This document shows positions 1-8,895 of a stretch of 37,769 bases of DNA, piece by piece (the first letter of the stretch is position 1; each line of letters opens with the position of its first letter). The stretch is taken from positions 1 through 37,769 of the forward strand of contig CAIXGY010000016.1 in the NCBI GenBank assembly GCA_903919035.1, given 5' to 3'. The translations under genes were made by a program, and so were the position numbers. The notes beneath the pieces were generated by a model, which was not told the DNA's origin, did no database searches, and saw nothing but the letters and a program-made list of their open reading frames with translations. The DNA comes from an uncultured Planctomycetaceae bacterium (GTDB lineage: Bacteria; Planctomycetota; Planctomycetia; Pirellulales; UBA1268).

Positions 1-5
1 CGCAG

Positions 6-109
6 AAACAGGCCGCACTGGCCATGGATGGCAGTGCGGCCGTGAACCAGCGGCAGGATGCCGCGCAAAAAACAGGCCGCACTGGCCATGGATGGCAGTG
101 CGGCCGTGA
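6..109. repeat. Two 40-bp direct repeats (6-45 and 70-109), each containing a 10-bp-stem inverted repeat (GGCCGCACTG...CAGTGCGGCC)
   Basis: aaacaggccgcactggccatggatggcagtgcggccgtga is present identically at both positions, with a 64-bp period. Confidence 0.9.
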
Positions 110-110
110 C

Positions 111-132
111 ATGGCGGGGGCAGGGCGCGAAC
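111..132 (+). other. Putative att-like partial copy of the tRNA-fMet 3' end
   Basis: atggcgggggcagg-gcg-cgaac versus atggcgggggcagg-att-cgaac at 9484-9505 (19/22 identical). Confidence 0.5.
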
Positions 133-356
133 AAACCGCGTTTCGTGCGGGAAATCCCGCGGCCGTGTCGCAGTGCGACGCGAAATGCGACGCGATTTCA
201 GCCGATCGCGTGGAACTGCTCGCCCGGGCCGTCATCCTCGTGGCCGGCATGGCAATCACAGATACATCGCGGGAGGCCGTGCTGGCTCGGGTGGTCGCTG
301 ATCTGACCGCGGAGGGTTGGAGGGCATTCCTGTCGAAGGCCTGCAAAACCGTCTGA
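117..356 (+). pseudogene. Possible C-terminal tail of a tyrosine recombinase (fragment)
   Basis: ORF tail ...AAVSQCDAKCDAISADRVELL...; shares a CDxxCDA motif with the integrase tail at 9117-9525. No catalytic motifs visible in the window. Confidence 0.25.
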
Positions 357-530
357 AACTCGTGCCAGTCAGGTTGGTTCACCAATGAGCGGGAGTGGGC
401 CCCAGAGAAGCTGCCGATGCGGCTGGCCAGGGCTCCCCGGTGGCAGCAGGGAACGCGCGTGGCATGACGTCGATAGTAAACCATCCGTGAAGTGTGGCGC
501 TGACGGACACCACGCGCTACCCTGAAGAGC

Positions 531-623
531 ATGGACACGCCACAACCACAAACCGCGAACACCGAAGCCGACACTCGCAAGGCTGCTGAAGCCATTGCCG
601 AGATGCTACGGATGAAACAGTAG
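531..623 (+). CDS. Possible small protein (30 aa, MDTPQPQTANTEADTRKAAEAIAEMLRMKQ)
   Basis: Short ORF with purine-rich gaagagc just upstream; weak evidence. Confidence 0.2.
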   Translation: MDTPQPQTANTEADTRKAAEAIAEMLRMKQ

Positions 624-768
624 TTCATTCACCGCCATGAGTTCCCTGCTGAGCGAGCTGATCTGCATTGCCGCTCCGCTCGGCTGACGATTGCCGAAGC
701 GCCGTCGGCGAACTATCCTGATCCGCATTCCAGATGCCATTTTGCACGCACCATCGACCAATCCCCGG

Positions 769-1431
769 ATGCTGATGAAATGCTCCAAGCTGTTCGGCAT
801 CGGCCTGCCGAAAACCGGTACGTCAAGCATGGCTGCGGCCCTGAACGCTCTCGGCATCCGCTGCCTTCACAATCCATGGGACTTCCGTCAGCAGGCGTTC
901 GCCGGGCAGTACCGGTTCACACCCTCCGAAACATGGGACGCCATCGTCAACTTTGGCGAACACTTCTATCCGCAGCTTGACGTTGCGTATCCGGGCAGCA
1001 AGTTCGTTCTGACGGTCCGAGACAAGGAAGAGTGGCTGCGTTCGGTACGGCACTACATGGGCGATACCACCGGTTTCGAGCCTCCTGTGCGTCGCCGCCT
1101 CGTTTCGTGGCTGCATCCATCAAGATGGCTGACAGAGGCTGCGATACGCAGGGGAGCAGCGTACCGCATGTGCAACGCCCTGGTTCGCATCGACATCTAT
1201 GGGTGCCACCGCTTCGATCGTGATCGCTTCTCGTATGTGTACGACCTGCACGAGCGCACGGTCCGTGACTACTTCCGAGGACGCGAGCAGGACCTGCTGA
1301 TCCTGAGACTGGCCGAAGGCAATCCATGGACGCCATTGTGCGAGTTCCTGGGAGTCCAGCCGCCGGCAGATGTGCCGTTTCCACACGTGCGACCCAAGCC
1401 GGCAGGTTCATACTTGCGACGCGCCCCTTGA
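769..1431 (+). CDS. Sulfotransferase family protein
   Basis: N-terminal FGIGLPKTGTSSM PAPS-binding-like loop; GSKFVLTVRDKEEWLRS; start chosen at ATG 769. Confidence 0.8.
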   Translation: MLMKCSKLFGIGLPKTGTSSMAAALNALGIRCLHNPWDFRQQAFAGQYRFTPSETWDAIVNFGEHFYPQLDVAYPGSKFVLTVRDKEEWLRSVRHYMGDTTGFEPPVRRRLVSWLHPSRWLTEAAIRRGAAYRMCNALVRIDIYGCHRFDRDRFSYVYDLHERTVRDYFRGREQDLLILRLAEGNPWTPLCEFLGVQPPADVPFPHVRPKPAGSYLRRAP

Positions 1432-1519
1432 TCCATCTGTTGGCGTTGCGCGACGAGAGCCATTTCGCCCCCGAGACGAGCCTTGCTTCAGATCGGCCTG
1501 CCAGGCCAAAGCGACCGCG

Positions 1520-2122
1520 ATGACCAAGCTTTTCATCATCTCGATCTTCTGGATTGTCGTCGCAGCCGCGACCCTACGGCCAAGTTCTCGGTTGCGAACG
1601 CTGTTTCTCGCCTCGTTCTTCGGCCTGCTGATACCGTGCGGGCTTTCGCACCAATCGATCTGGCCGTTTTTCGCGTGGGACATGTGGTGCCGCCTCGTGC
1701 CGCCGGCCGTGGAATGCTTCGAAATCTCGCTGGTGGATGCCGATTCCAGGGAATGGCGGTACGACTTTTCAGCCGTGCCACCCGCGTGCCCCGCGATCAT
1801 CGAGCAGAAGTGCGGCGCGATTCTGTTGGGGCAGCCTGACAAGGCTCCATGTGTCGCTGAATGGCTGCTGCGGCGGGCTCACGAGCTTCGCGACTCGCCG
1901 GCAGGCATTGAGCCCAGATGGTGGTGCACCGACCTCGGGCTCCTGCCCGTCGGTCCGGCGTCGCGGGAGTCGTGCAGTGGTTGGGCGAGCGAACCTTCGT
2001 CGCGACCTGCAGAGTTCGTGGCGCTCGTGGTGAGGAAAAAGAGAGCTCGTTTTTCGACGCGTTCGGACGACGCTGGGTTCGACGTCATTGCCGAGACGAG
2101 GTTCCCGTGGACGGGTTCGTGA
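1520..2122 (+). CDS. Hypothetical membrane-anchored protein, putative partner of the downstream HTTM protein
   Basis: Two hydrophobic N-terminal segments, then a soluble Cys-containing domain; 3' end overlaps the HTTM start. Confidence 0.65.
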   Translation: MTKLFIISIFWIVVAAATLRPSSRLRTLFLASFFGLLIPCGLSHQSIWPFFAWDMWCRLVPPAVECFEISLVDADSREWRYDFSAVPPACPAIIEQKCGAILLGQPDKAPCVAEWLLRRAHELRDSPAGIEPRWWCTDLGLLPVGPASRESCSGWASEPSSRPAEFVALVVRKKRARFSTRSDDAGFDVIAETRFPWTGS

Positions 2123-3036
2123 ATTACTGGCATCGGCCATACCGAGCGACCAGCCTGAACCTTGCCGTTGCGCGGGTCTTCGTCTGCCTGTTGGCCGCCT
2201 GGAAGGTGTTCGCCTACCCCTTCGCCGGGATCGCGGCCTATCCGACGGATCTCGTGAAGGAGGGTGCTCCTGCACTGTGGGCCCTGTGGCCGGGGTACGG
2301 GCAATGGATCGCACGGGAGCAATGCCTCGCCGTCATTTGCCTGATCGCGTGTGCCTTCGGGATCGCCCCTGGGTTCGCTGCCGTGACCGCCGCGGCGATC
2401 ATTGCGCATCTCACCGCGGTCGTCTGGCCTGTGTGCTGCGAAAAGACCTGGCTGCCGACGGTGTATTTCCTGCTTCTGTATGGAGTGTTTCGGCACGAGG
2501 ACCGGCTTGTCCTGTGGCCCGCGCAGAGGAGCGGCAGCGAGGCAAATCCCCGGGGGGCAGGATCGGCCCCATGCACACAGGGTTTTGCGCTTCATTCGCT
2601 CAGGTGGTTTCTCGTGACCATCGCGCTGATCTATTTTTGTACCGGCCTGCATAAGTTGGAGGGCGGGGGGTGGTTCATCGAGTGGGGCTCACCCGTCAAC
2701 ATGTCACGCATGCTCGAGAAGCGGGCCTTCATCCGGGGCGATCCGCTGCCTCCGCTCGCTGCCTGGCTCCAGCAGTCGCCGGCTTTGCTCGGCGCGATCG
2801 GTGCGGCCACGATCGTCCTCGAGCTCGGGCTGCTTATCGCCGTTCTGGCCAACCGGTTGCTCACTCCGTGCTTCCTGGGGCTCGCGGCGATGCATCTGGG
2901 CATCTGGGCGACCATGAGACTCAACTACTTCACCGACTTTGGCGCGATGTACCTCGTATTTCTGCCATGGGACACCATCTACGAGGCGATTGCTCGATCG
3001 TGGACGGCCCTTCTCGCACGAGGATTCCGGTCATGA
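2107..3036 (+). CDS. HTTM-domain (vitamin K-dependent gamma-carboxylase-like) membrane protein
   Basis: Multiple TM segments; IYFCTGLHKLEGGGW..., LNYFTDFGAMYLVFLPWD; GTG start inferred. Confidence 0.7.
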   Translation: MDGFVNYWHRPYRATSLNLAVARVFVCLLAAWKVFAYPFAGIAAYPTDLVKEGAPALWALWPGYGQWIAREQCLAVICLIACAFGIAPGFAAVTAAAIIAHLTAVVWPVCCEKTWLPTVYFLLLYGVFRHEDRLVLWPAQRSGSEANPRGAGSAPCTQGFALHSLRWFLVTIALIYFCTGLHKLEGGGWFIEWGSPVNMSRMLEKRAFIRGDPLPPLAAWLQQSPALLGAIGAATIVLELGLLIAVLANRLLTPCFLGLAAMHLGIWATMRLNYFTDFGAMYLVFLPWDTIYEAIARSWTALLARGFRS

Positions 3037-3815
3037 TAGCGCAACGCGTGACGCTCGAATCCCTGACTCCGGAGCCCATGCGGCCGGTTGTCCGCCGTCT
3101 GTGGCGGCGTCTCATTGGTCGGCCGCTGGATGGCTGGGATCTCACCGGCGGAAGGGTCGCAGCGGGGCCCTTCCGCGGCATGCGGTATGCGACCTTCGGC
3201 CTCGGCAGCGTGATCTGCGCCAAGATGCTCGGCACCTACGAGCGCGAGCTGCATCCCTGGTTGGACGAGATCATCGCCACGCCATACCGGATGATCCACG
3301 TCATCGGCTGCGCCGAGGGGTACTACGCCGTTGGACTCGCCCGGGCGATGCCGGCCTCGACGGTACTGGCGTATGACCTCGATCCGCGTGTGCCATCGGT
3401 TCTCGCCGGCATCGCAGCCCGTAACGGCGTCGTCGACCGCGTGCGTTTCAGCGGTGAGTTCACCGCGGCGTCGCTTGCAGTTCCCGCCACCGGCGCCGAA
3501 TTGATCGTGTGCGACGTGGAAGGCGAGGAGCTGTCGCTACTCGATCCGACGGCCACCCCGCGATTGCTGGATTGCGACCTGCTCGTGGAAATCCACGACG
3601 GTCAGACCGAGACGGACGAGCATATTATTGCGTCGCGGTTCGCAACCACCCATGCCATTCGCCGTGTTGTCGCGAAACTACGCACGTGTGATGATCTGCC
3701 ACCGCGGCTGCGGGGCCAACTGCCGACGGACGTCGCGGAAAAGATGATGAACGAGGGCCGAAGCAGGGGCCTCACCTGGCTGTTCATGCGGCGGCACGAA
3801 CTACCCTGCGAGTGA
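3033..3815 (+). CDS. Class I SAM-dependent methyltransferase, FkbM-like
   Basis: MIHVIGCAEGYYAVGLA motif I, AYDLDP, LIVCDVEGEELSLLDP; ATGA overlap with the upstream gene. Confidence 0.65.
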   Translation: MIAQRVTLESLTPEPMRPVVRRLWRRLIGRPLDGWDLTGGRVAAGPFRGMRYATFGLGSVICAKMLGTYERELHPWLDEIIATPYRMIHVIGCAEGYYAVGLARAMPASTVLAYDLDPRVPSVLAGIAARNGVVDRVRFSGEFTAASLAVPATGAELIVCDVEGEELSLLDPTATPRLLDCDLLVEIHDGQTETDEHIIASRFATTHAIRRVVAKLRTCDDLPPRLRGQLPTDVAEKMMNEGRSRGLTWLFMRRHELPCE

Positions 3816-3833
3816 GGCGTCGAAAACTGCATC

Positions 3834-3992
3834 ATGATCGACGTGCTGCGGCGGATCGGCCGAAGGTTTCCCCTTGGCTGGCGGGCGTCGCATTTCCACG
3901 GGCCGGGTCCGTACGTGGTCACGGAGTATTGGAGCACGACGCTTTTCCAACGCGGTCGCGCGGACAACTGCAGACCGCAGGCATCTGTGTGA
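3834..3992 (+). CDS. Small ORF (52 aa) of unknown function, possibly a fragment
   Basis: MIDVLRRIGRRFPLGWRASHFHGPGPYVVTEYWSTTLFQRGRADNCRPQASV; lies in the gap between two co-directional genes. Confidence 0.3.
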   Translation: MIDVLRRIGRRFPLGWRASHFHGPGPYVVTEYWSTTLFQRGRADNCRPQASV

Positions 3993-4002
3993 GTGATCGG
4001 TC

Positions 4003-4962
4003 GTGAAGGTTGTGTATTGTCTCAGTGGTGGAGCCGGTGACGCCGTCGTCGCGATGATGCGGCTGTCGATCGCCACGGTGCGCTTCACGAACCCGGATGC
4101 CGTGGTCGAGGTCCTCGTCGACCAGGAGTCGCTCGATGACCTTCAAGCGGCCGGCAGCCGGCTCCTCGAGGAGGTCGATCACGTGCACGCCTGTGCCGTT
4201 CCCCCGGGGCCTGCGGCCCTGCGGAGCCGTCACCTGAAGACGAGCACACGCACGGTAGTCCAGGGGGCGTTCCTGTTTCTTGATGCCGACACCATCGTCC
4301 GCAAGCCCCTATGTGCGGAATGGTCCGACGTGGCTGACGTGGCTGCCTGCCCGAACTACTGCCGCGACAGTCTGCACGACCAACTGGGGGCCGACGAAGC
4401 AGCGTACATCGCGGCGATGGGATGGCCCGTCCCTTCGTCATACGTGAACAGCGGCGTCGTCTACTTTGCGGATTCGCCTCGGGCCCATGCCGTCGGCCGT
4501 TTGTGGCACGAGTGCTGGACGGCGGGCGTGCAGCGGACCGGACGGCGGATCGACCAGCCGGCGTTTAATCATGCCGTGCAGGCGAGCGGCGCCGAGCTGT
4601 GCTTGCTGCCGCACGGATGGAACTCGCAGATTGTCCGTGCGCCCGCGACGGCGCGGGATGCGTCGATCTGGCACTACTACCAGTCCTGCGAGCGTGCCGC
4701 CGACACGTGGTTCGCCATCGAAGCGCAGAGGCTTTCACATGAACAGCCTGTCGAGCAGTCGGTTGTACGGCGGCTCGTGGGTGCCGACCTGCCGTGGCCG
4801 ACCGACTCGTGGATCCAGCGGACTGTCGTCGGCATGATGATGCGTCGCGGGGAGCTGACCCCGCTGATGTCCTCGGTTCTCACCGGAGACTACGTGAAAG
4901 CCGCACACCATACGGTGCGAGCCGCCCTCGAACGTCTCATTCGCCCGTTCACGCGGCCCTGA
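4003..4962 (+). CDS. Putative glycosyltransferase (GT-A/GT8-like)
   Basis: FLFLDADTIVRKP DxD motif; VNSGVVYF; QPAFNHAV. Confidence 0.65.
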   Translation: MKVVYCLSGGAGDAVVAMMRLSIATVRFTNPDAVVEVLVDQESLDDLQAAGSRLLEEVDHVHACAVPPGPAALRSRHLKTSTRTVVQGAFLFLDADTIVRKPLCAEWSDVADVAACPNYCRDSLHDQLGADEAAYIAAMGWPVPSSYVNSGVVYFADSPRAHAVGRLWHECWTAGVQRTGRRIDQPAFNHAVQASGAELCLLPHGWNSQIVRAPATARDASIWHYYQSCERAADTWFAIEAQRLSHEQPVEQSVVRRLVGADLPWPTDSWIQRTVVGMMMRRGELTPLMSSVLTGDYVKAAHHTVRAALERLIRPFTRP

Positions 4963-5074
4963 CGGTCGTACGCGACAGTGGCCTCACTTCGGCAGCCGCG
5001 GACCGGTGTCGCGCAATCCACAGAGGTCGCGCGATCGGCGGCGTGTTGTGTTGAGGCGTACCGTAAATGCGGCT

Positions 5075-6085
5075 ATGATTCGGACTCCTGATCTCTCGGC
5101 ACATGGGTTGGCGACCATCATCGGATCTCCTCGCGTGCGGGATAACGCCACTGAAGAGCCGGCCGATGGGAGGCAGGCTGTCGCGGTGGAAGTCAGCGTC
5201 GTCGTTCCGGCCTTCCAGGGCCGTGCGACCATCGTGGAGTGCCTTGAATCGGTACTCCGGGCCGTCGCCGGACGGTCGTGCGAGATCATCGTGGTGGAGA
5301 GTTCGCGTGACGGTGCGGCCGATCTCGTCCGGGCACGGTTCCCCGGGGTCCGAGTGATCGAGCCAGCCGGACGACTGTCGGCCGGTGCCGCCCGCAACGA
5401 GGGTTTCCGTCACGCCCGTGGCCGTCTGCTCCTCTGCGTCGACCAGGACTGCTTGGTGCCGCGCGACTGGATTTCCCGTATGGTCGAGCTCCTCGAGCGC
5501 GATCGTGTCGGCGCGGCCGGCGGCTCCATCGGTGTCGCGAATCCGAGGAATCTCGCGGGCTTGTGCGTCTACTTTCTCGAGTTTTTCACGCATTTTCCGT
5601 CTCGGGGTTCGATCCGCGAAGACAATTACCTCATCGGGGCGAATAGCGGTTGGCGGCCGGAGGCGATCCGGGGGCTGGCCTTTCCCGACAGAACGCTCGG
5701 CGAAGACCTTCTGGCGTGCGCGTCAGTACGCGCAAACGGTTTCCGGATCCTCTACGACCCAAGCCTCGCCGTGCTCCATCACAACCGCTCCGGATGGTGT
5801 GAGTTCCTCCGCTACTGTCGCGCGATGGGAGTGGCCGCGGCTGACGTGCAGACTCGGCTTGGTGGACGGGCCATCAAGGCTCTGCACTGCATTCCTGCAA
5901 TGTCCTACGGCATTCCGTTCCTCCTTCTCCCCCGCATCGGGTGGAAACTGCTCGGCGCACCACGGGGCTATTTGGCAACGTACATCGCACTATTTCCCTG
6001 CTGCGTCGTCGGGCACTTCGCGTGGGCCGACGCTTTCCGCCGAGCGCTGCGTCAGCGACGAACGTCGGCGAGTGCCGTGTCGTAA
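5075..6085 (+). CDS. Glycosyltransferase family 2
   Basis: VEVSVVVPAFQGRATIVECLESV, LLCVDQDCLVPRDW, FPDRTLGEDLLACASVRANGFRI. Confidence 0.85.
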   Translation: MIRTPDLSAHGLATIIGSPRVRDNATEEPADGRQAVAVEVSVVVPAFQGRATIVECLESVLRAVAGRSCEIIVVESSRDGAADLVRARFPGVRVIEPAGRLSAGAARNEGFRHARGRLLLCVDQDCLVPRDWISRMVELLERDRVGAAGGSIGVANPRNLAGLCVYFLEFFTHFPSRGSIREDNYLIGANSGWRPEAIRGLAFPDRTLGEDLLACASVRANGFRILYDPSLAVLHHNRSGWCEFLRYCRAMGVAAADVQTRLGGRAIKALHCIPAMSYGIPFLLLPRIGWKLLGAPRGYLATYIALFPCCVVGHFAWADAFRRALRQRRTSASAVS

Positions 6086-7431
6086 TGCCCGCGGATCTTC
6101 GTGGCCTGCGATTCGATTGTCGGCACCGCGGGCGCCCGCCTGGACATCTCGGCGAGTAACGCCGGCCGATCGATCACCGCCTCCATCACGCGGCGGAGAT
6201 CCCCGGCGTCGCCGAGGCGGAAGAGCAAGCCGTCGACGCCGTCACGGACCAACTCAGCCATGCCTCCCTCGTCGCCCGTGATGACCGGAACGCCCGCGAT
6301 CTGTGACTCCTGAATCGTGAGCGGGGAGTTCTCATACCAGATACTCGGCACCACCACCACGTCGAGCGTTCCAAGAATCTCGCCAAGCCGCTCATTCTCG
6401 TAGCCGCCGTGAACGGAGATTCCGGCGGACGCTGCTGACATGATCGAGCGAAAATAGGCATCCGACACGGGGCTGCCGAACGATGAGCCGTGGATATGGA
6501 GGCTCGCGCGATCACCGAGCCCGCGAAAGGCCTCGAGCAAAACCTTGATTCCCTTATGGGCGTGAAAGGACCCGATGTAGCCGAAACGCACCTTGGCATC
6601 GGCGGCGGCCACTCGCTGGGGCCTCGGAAAGTGCCGCAGGCCGTTTTTCTCGTGCACGATTCGCTCTGGCGAAAGGCCACACTGCACGAAGCGGTCGCGA
6701 AGATAGCCGCTCGGAGCGATAAAGAGATTCGTTTGGTCGAAGATCCGACGGGTGCTGTCGAGGTAGAATCGACGCTTCGCTTCCACGGCTGTTTGTTCGG
6801 GCACACCGAACGCGGCCCGGCCGAGCATGACGAGGCTGGCGAGTGCGGCGCGCGGGATCACACGCGCCTGGTTGGCCGCGAACTGCTGCCAGCGAAACAG
6901 CGGCGGAAGACGCCGGGCGAGCGGTGGCACTCTGCCTCCCGAGCAGCGGATCGTCAGCGGGCAGCAGTCCTGGAAGAAATCAGGGGTACTCTTGCCGCAG
7001 AGGCGACCATCCGCACGAAGGAGGAGATTGTTCGGGCAAATGAGACCGTAGTCGTGCAGCGTGTAAACGACCGCACCGCCTCTCGCACGGGCGAGTCCGA
7101 CGAGATCGTCGCCGAGGCTCAGATAGTTGTGAAAGTGGACAACATCCGGTGCGAATTCATCGAGGGTCCGTGTGAAGCATGACTGCAGGAAGGTATTCGG
7201 CCAGTCGGCCAGCCGACTGTACTGGCCGTCATCGACGCAGTGGAATGTCCGCAGGGCTCCCTCCACGCCGCGGACCAGTCGGCGCGGAGTTCGTGGAACA
7301 GTGTTGGAAAGGTGGAAGATACCTACATCATCGCCCCCGGCTGCAAGGGCGCCGGCGAGTTGCAGGCAATAAACCTCGGAACCCTGCGAAGAGAACGGCG
7401 GGAACTGATGGATGACTTGCAGGATTCGCAT
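6052..7431 (-). CDS. Glycosyltransferase family 4 (group 1)
   Basis: MRILQVIHQFPPFSSQGSEVYCLQLAGAL; RFGYIGSFHAHKGIKVLLEAF; PSIWYENSPLTIQESQIAGVPVITGDEGGMAELV. Confidence 0.9.
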   Translation of the reverse strand: MRILQVIHQFPPFSSQGSEVYCLQLAGALAAGGDDVGIFHLSNTVPRTPRRLVRGVEGALRTFHCVDDGQYSRLADWPNTFLQSCFTRTLDEFAPDVVHFHNYLSLGDDLVGLARARGGAVVYTLHDYGLICPNNLLLRADGRLCGKSTPDFFQDCCPLTIRCSGGRVPPLARRLPPLFRWQQFAANQARVIPRAALASLVMLGRAAFGVPEQTAVEAKRRFYLDSTRRIFDQTNLFIAPSGYLRDRFVQCGLSPERIVHEKNGLRHFPRPQRVAAADAKVRFGYIGSFHAHKGIKVLLEAFRGLGDRASLHIHGSSFGSPVSDAYFRSIMSAASAGISVHGGYENERLGEILGTLDVVVVPSIWYENSPLTIQESQIAGVPVITGDEGGMAELVRDGVDGLLFRLGDAGDLRRVMEAVIDRPALLAEMSRRAPAVPTIESQATKIRGHYDTALADVRR

Positions 7432-7434
7432 CAG

Positions 7435-8037
7435 TCATAAACTCCGCGGTCGCACCCAAGGGAACGGCTCATTTGGCATGCCAATCCCGAGGAACGGACA
7501 GAGCTTCTCATACCCGTCGCCAGCGCAGACGTTGAGCCGGAGGAGATTCGGCTCGTCCGCGAGAACCTCCAGCACCCGCTCCAAGTGGTCGCGATACCGA
7601 CGGAGGGCCTCCGTGGGCGAGCATTTCGGTTTTGTGAAGGCGATGTAGGAGCGAATCCACTCGGCTTCATCGCGCTCGAGAAGAACGTAGTACGACCCCG
7701 GGAAGCGGGCTCTGAACGCGGCAATGATGTCGGGGGAAAACCAGGGGCGATCGTCAAAGGAGTCGAAGTGCTCGGCCCAGTCGAGGCATCGGTCGAGATC
7801 GCCGCGTCTGCGGCTGTTCTCGAGATCACGGTCGTAGCCAAAGTGGCTGTAGCCCAATCGCCGCATTGCCGCTCCGAAGGACGAGGTGCCCGTCTTCGAG
7901 TACCCGACGCAGAGCACACGCGACCTATCCGGATGGCGGACGCTCCGAAGCCTGCGCCACCAACGGAGGCAGGTTCGTCCCGCTCGGCTTCGCTCGAACA
8001 GGCGGACCACAGGCGTTAGCAGGCGATCAGTCATCAT
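7435..8037 (-). CDS. Sulfotransferase family protein
   Basis: RVLCVGYSKTGTSSFGAAMRRLG; YYVLLERDEAEWIRS. Confidence 0.8.
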   Translation of the reverse strand: MMTDRLLTPVVRLFERSRAGRTCLRWWRRLRSVRHPDRSRVLCVGYSKTGTSSFGAAMRRLGYSHFGYDRDLENSRRRGDLDRCLDWAEHFDSFDDRPWFSPDIIAAFRARFPGSYYVLLERDEAEWIRSYIAFTKPKCSPTEALRRYRDHLERVLEVLADEPNLLRLNVCAGDGYEKLCPFLGIGMPNEPFPWVRPRSL

Positions 8038-8259
8038 CGCGGATTCAGTGCATCGTGCGGCTGTTGCATCGCCGGGTACGTCAGGTCACCATGACAGGGC
8101 AATTTATACGAAGGCGTTGTCGAGTGCGCGGTGCCGACGGCTGCGTCACGAGTTGATCCCGAAACCGACAAAGGAACGCGACGAGTGGACGGCGGAGACA
8201 GATGCCAACAGCAGTCGGCGAATGCAGACGCTGCCCCCTCTGGTGGGGCGCACGGCGGC

Positions 8260-8895
8260 ATGACTATCAGTGACGCGGAGAAATCAGCCGGAGACGCGAT
8301 CGGTGGGCTTGCTCGATCGAGGGGTCGTGACTTTCTCACGTCCGCTGAATGCGTCAAGCGGGCGGCGAACGGCATGCTCAGTGTCCGCGTCTATGACCGC
8401 CTGATGGATCTGGCTCGGCGCTCACGGCCTGCGATCATCGTCGAGATCGGGACAGCTCACGGCGCTGCGACCATCGCGCTGGCGATAGGGGCGAGGGCGG
8501 CCGGTGCCGCCTTCCATATCTACACGGTGGACCCATTCTCGGGTTTCTCCAGCCGAGTGATGTTCGGCGGCGTGGACGACAATCTTCGGATCGTCACCGC
8601 AGCTCTCTCTCGATTTGGTGTGACAGACTGCGTCACGGTCGTGGTGGGAACGGTGACGGATCTCATCGCGCGACTGCCCTCCGGTCCCATCGACCTTCTC
8701 CTTATCGACGCCGATGGAAGGATCGACCGCGACCTGGCTGCGGTCTACGACCGTCTCGCCCCCGATGCCGATATCGTGATCGACGACGTCGATGGAGATG
8801 TGTACCTGACCCGATTCGCCAACCGCATCTATTGCGATCAGAAACACCGCCTCACACGGCTCATCGTCGATCAACTCCGGGCTCCGGCCACCTGA
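8260..8895 (+). CDS. Class I SAM-dependent methyltransferase (probably frameshifted; continuation to 9116)
   Basis: IIVEIGTAHGAATIALAIGA; DLLLIDADG; ADIVIDDVDGDVY. Confidence 0.7.
   Translation: MTISDAEKSAGDAIGGLARSRGRDFLTSAECVKRAANGMLSVRVYDRLMDLARRSRPAIIVEIGTAHGAATIALAIGARAAGAAFHIYTVDPFSGFSSRVMFGGVDDNLRIVTAALSRFGVTDCVTVVVGTVTDLIARLPSGPIDLLLIDADGRIDRDLAAVYDRLAPDADIVIDDVDGDVYLTRFANRIYCDQKHRLTRLIVDQLRAPAT

Noticed and set aside
6-109. CRISPR array
   Set aside because: Only two repeat units with one short spacer, no cas genes, and internally palindromic units of a different type.
1370-1519. N-terminal extension of the 1520-2122 protein
   Set aside because: Overlaps the end of the upstream sulfotransferase and lacks plausible protein features; ATG 1520 directly precedes the TM segment.
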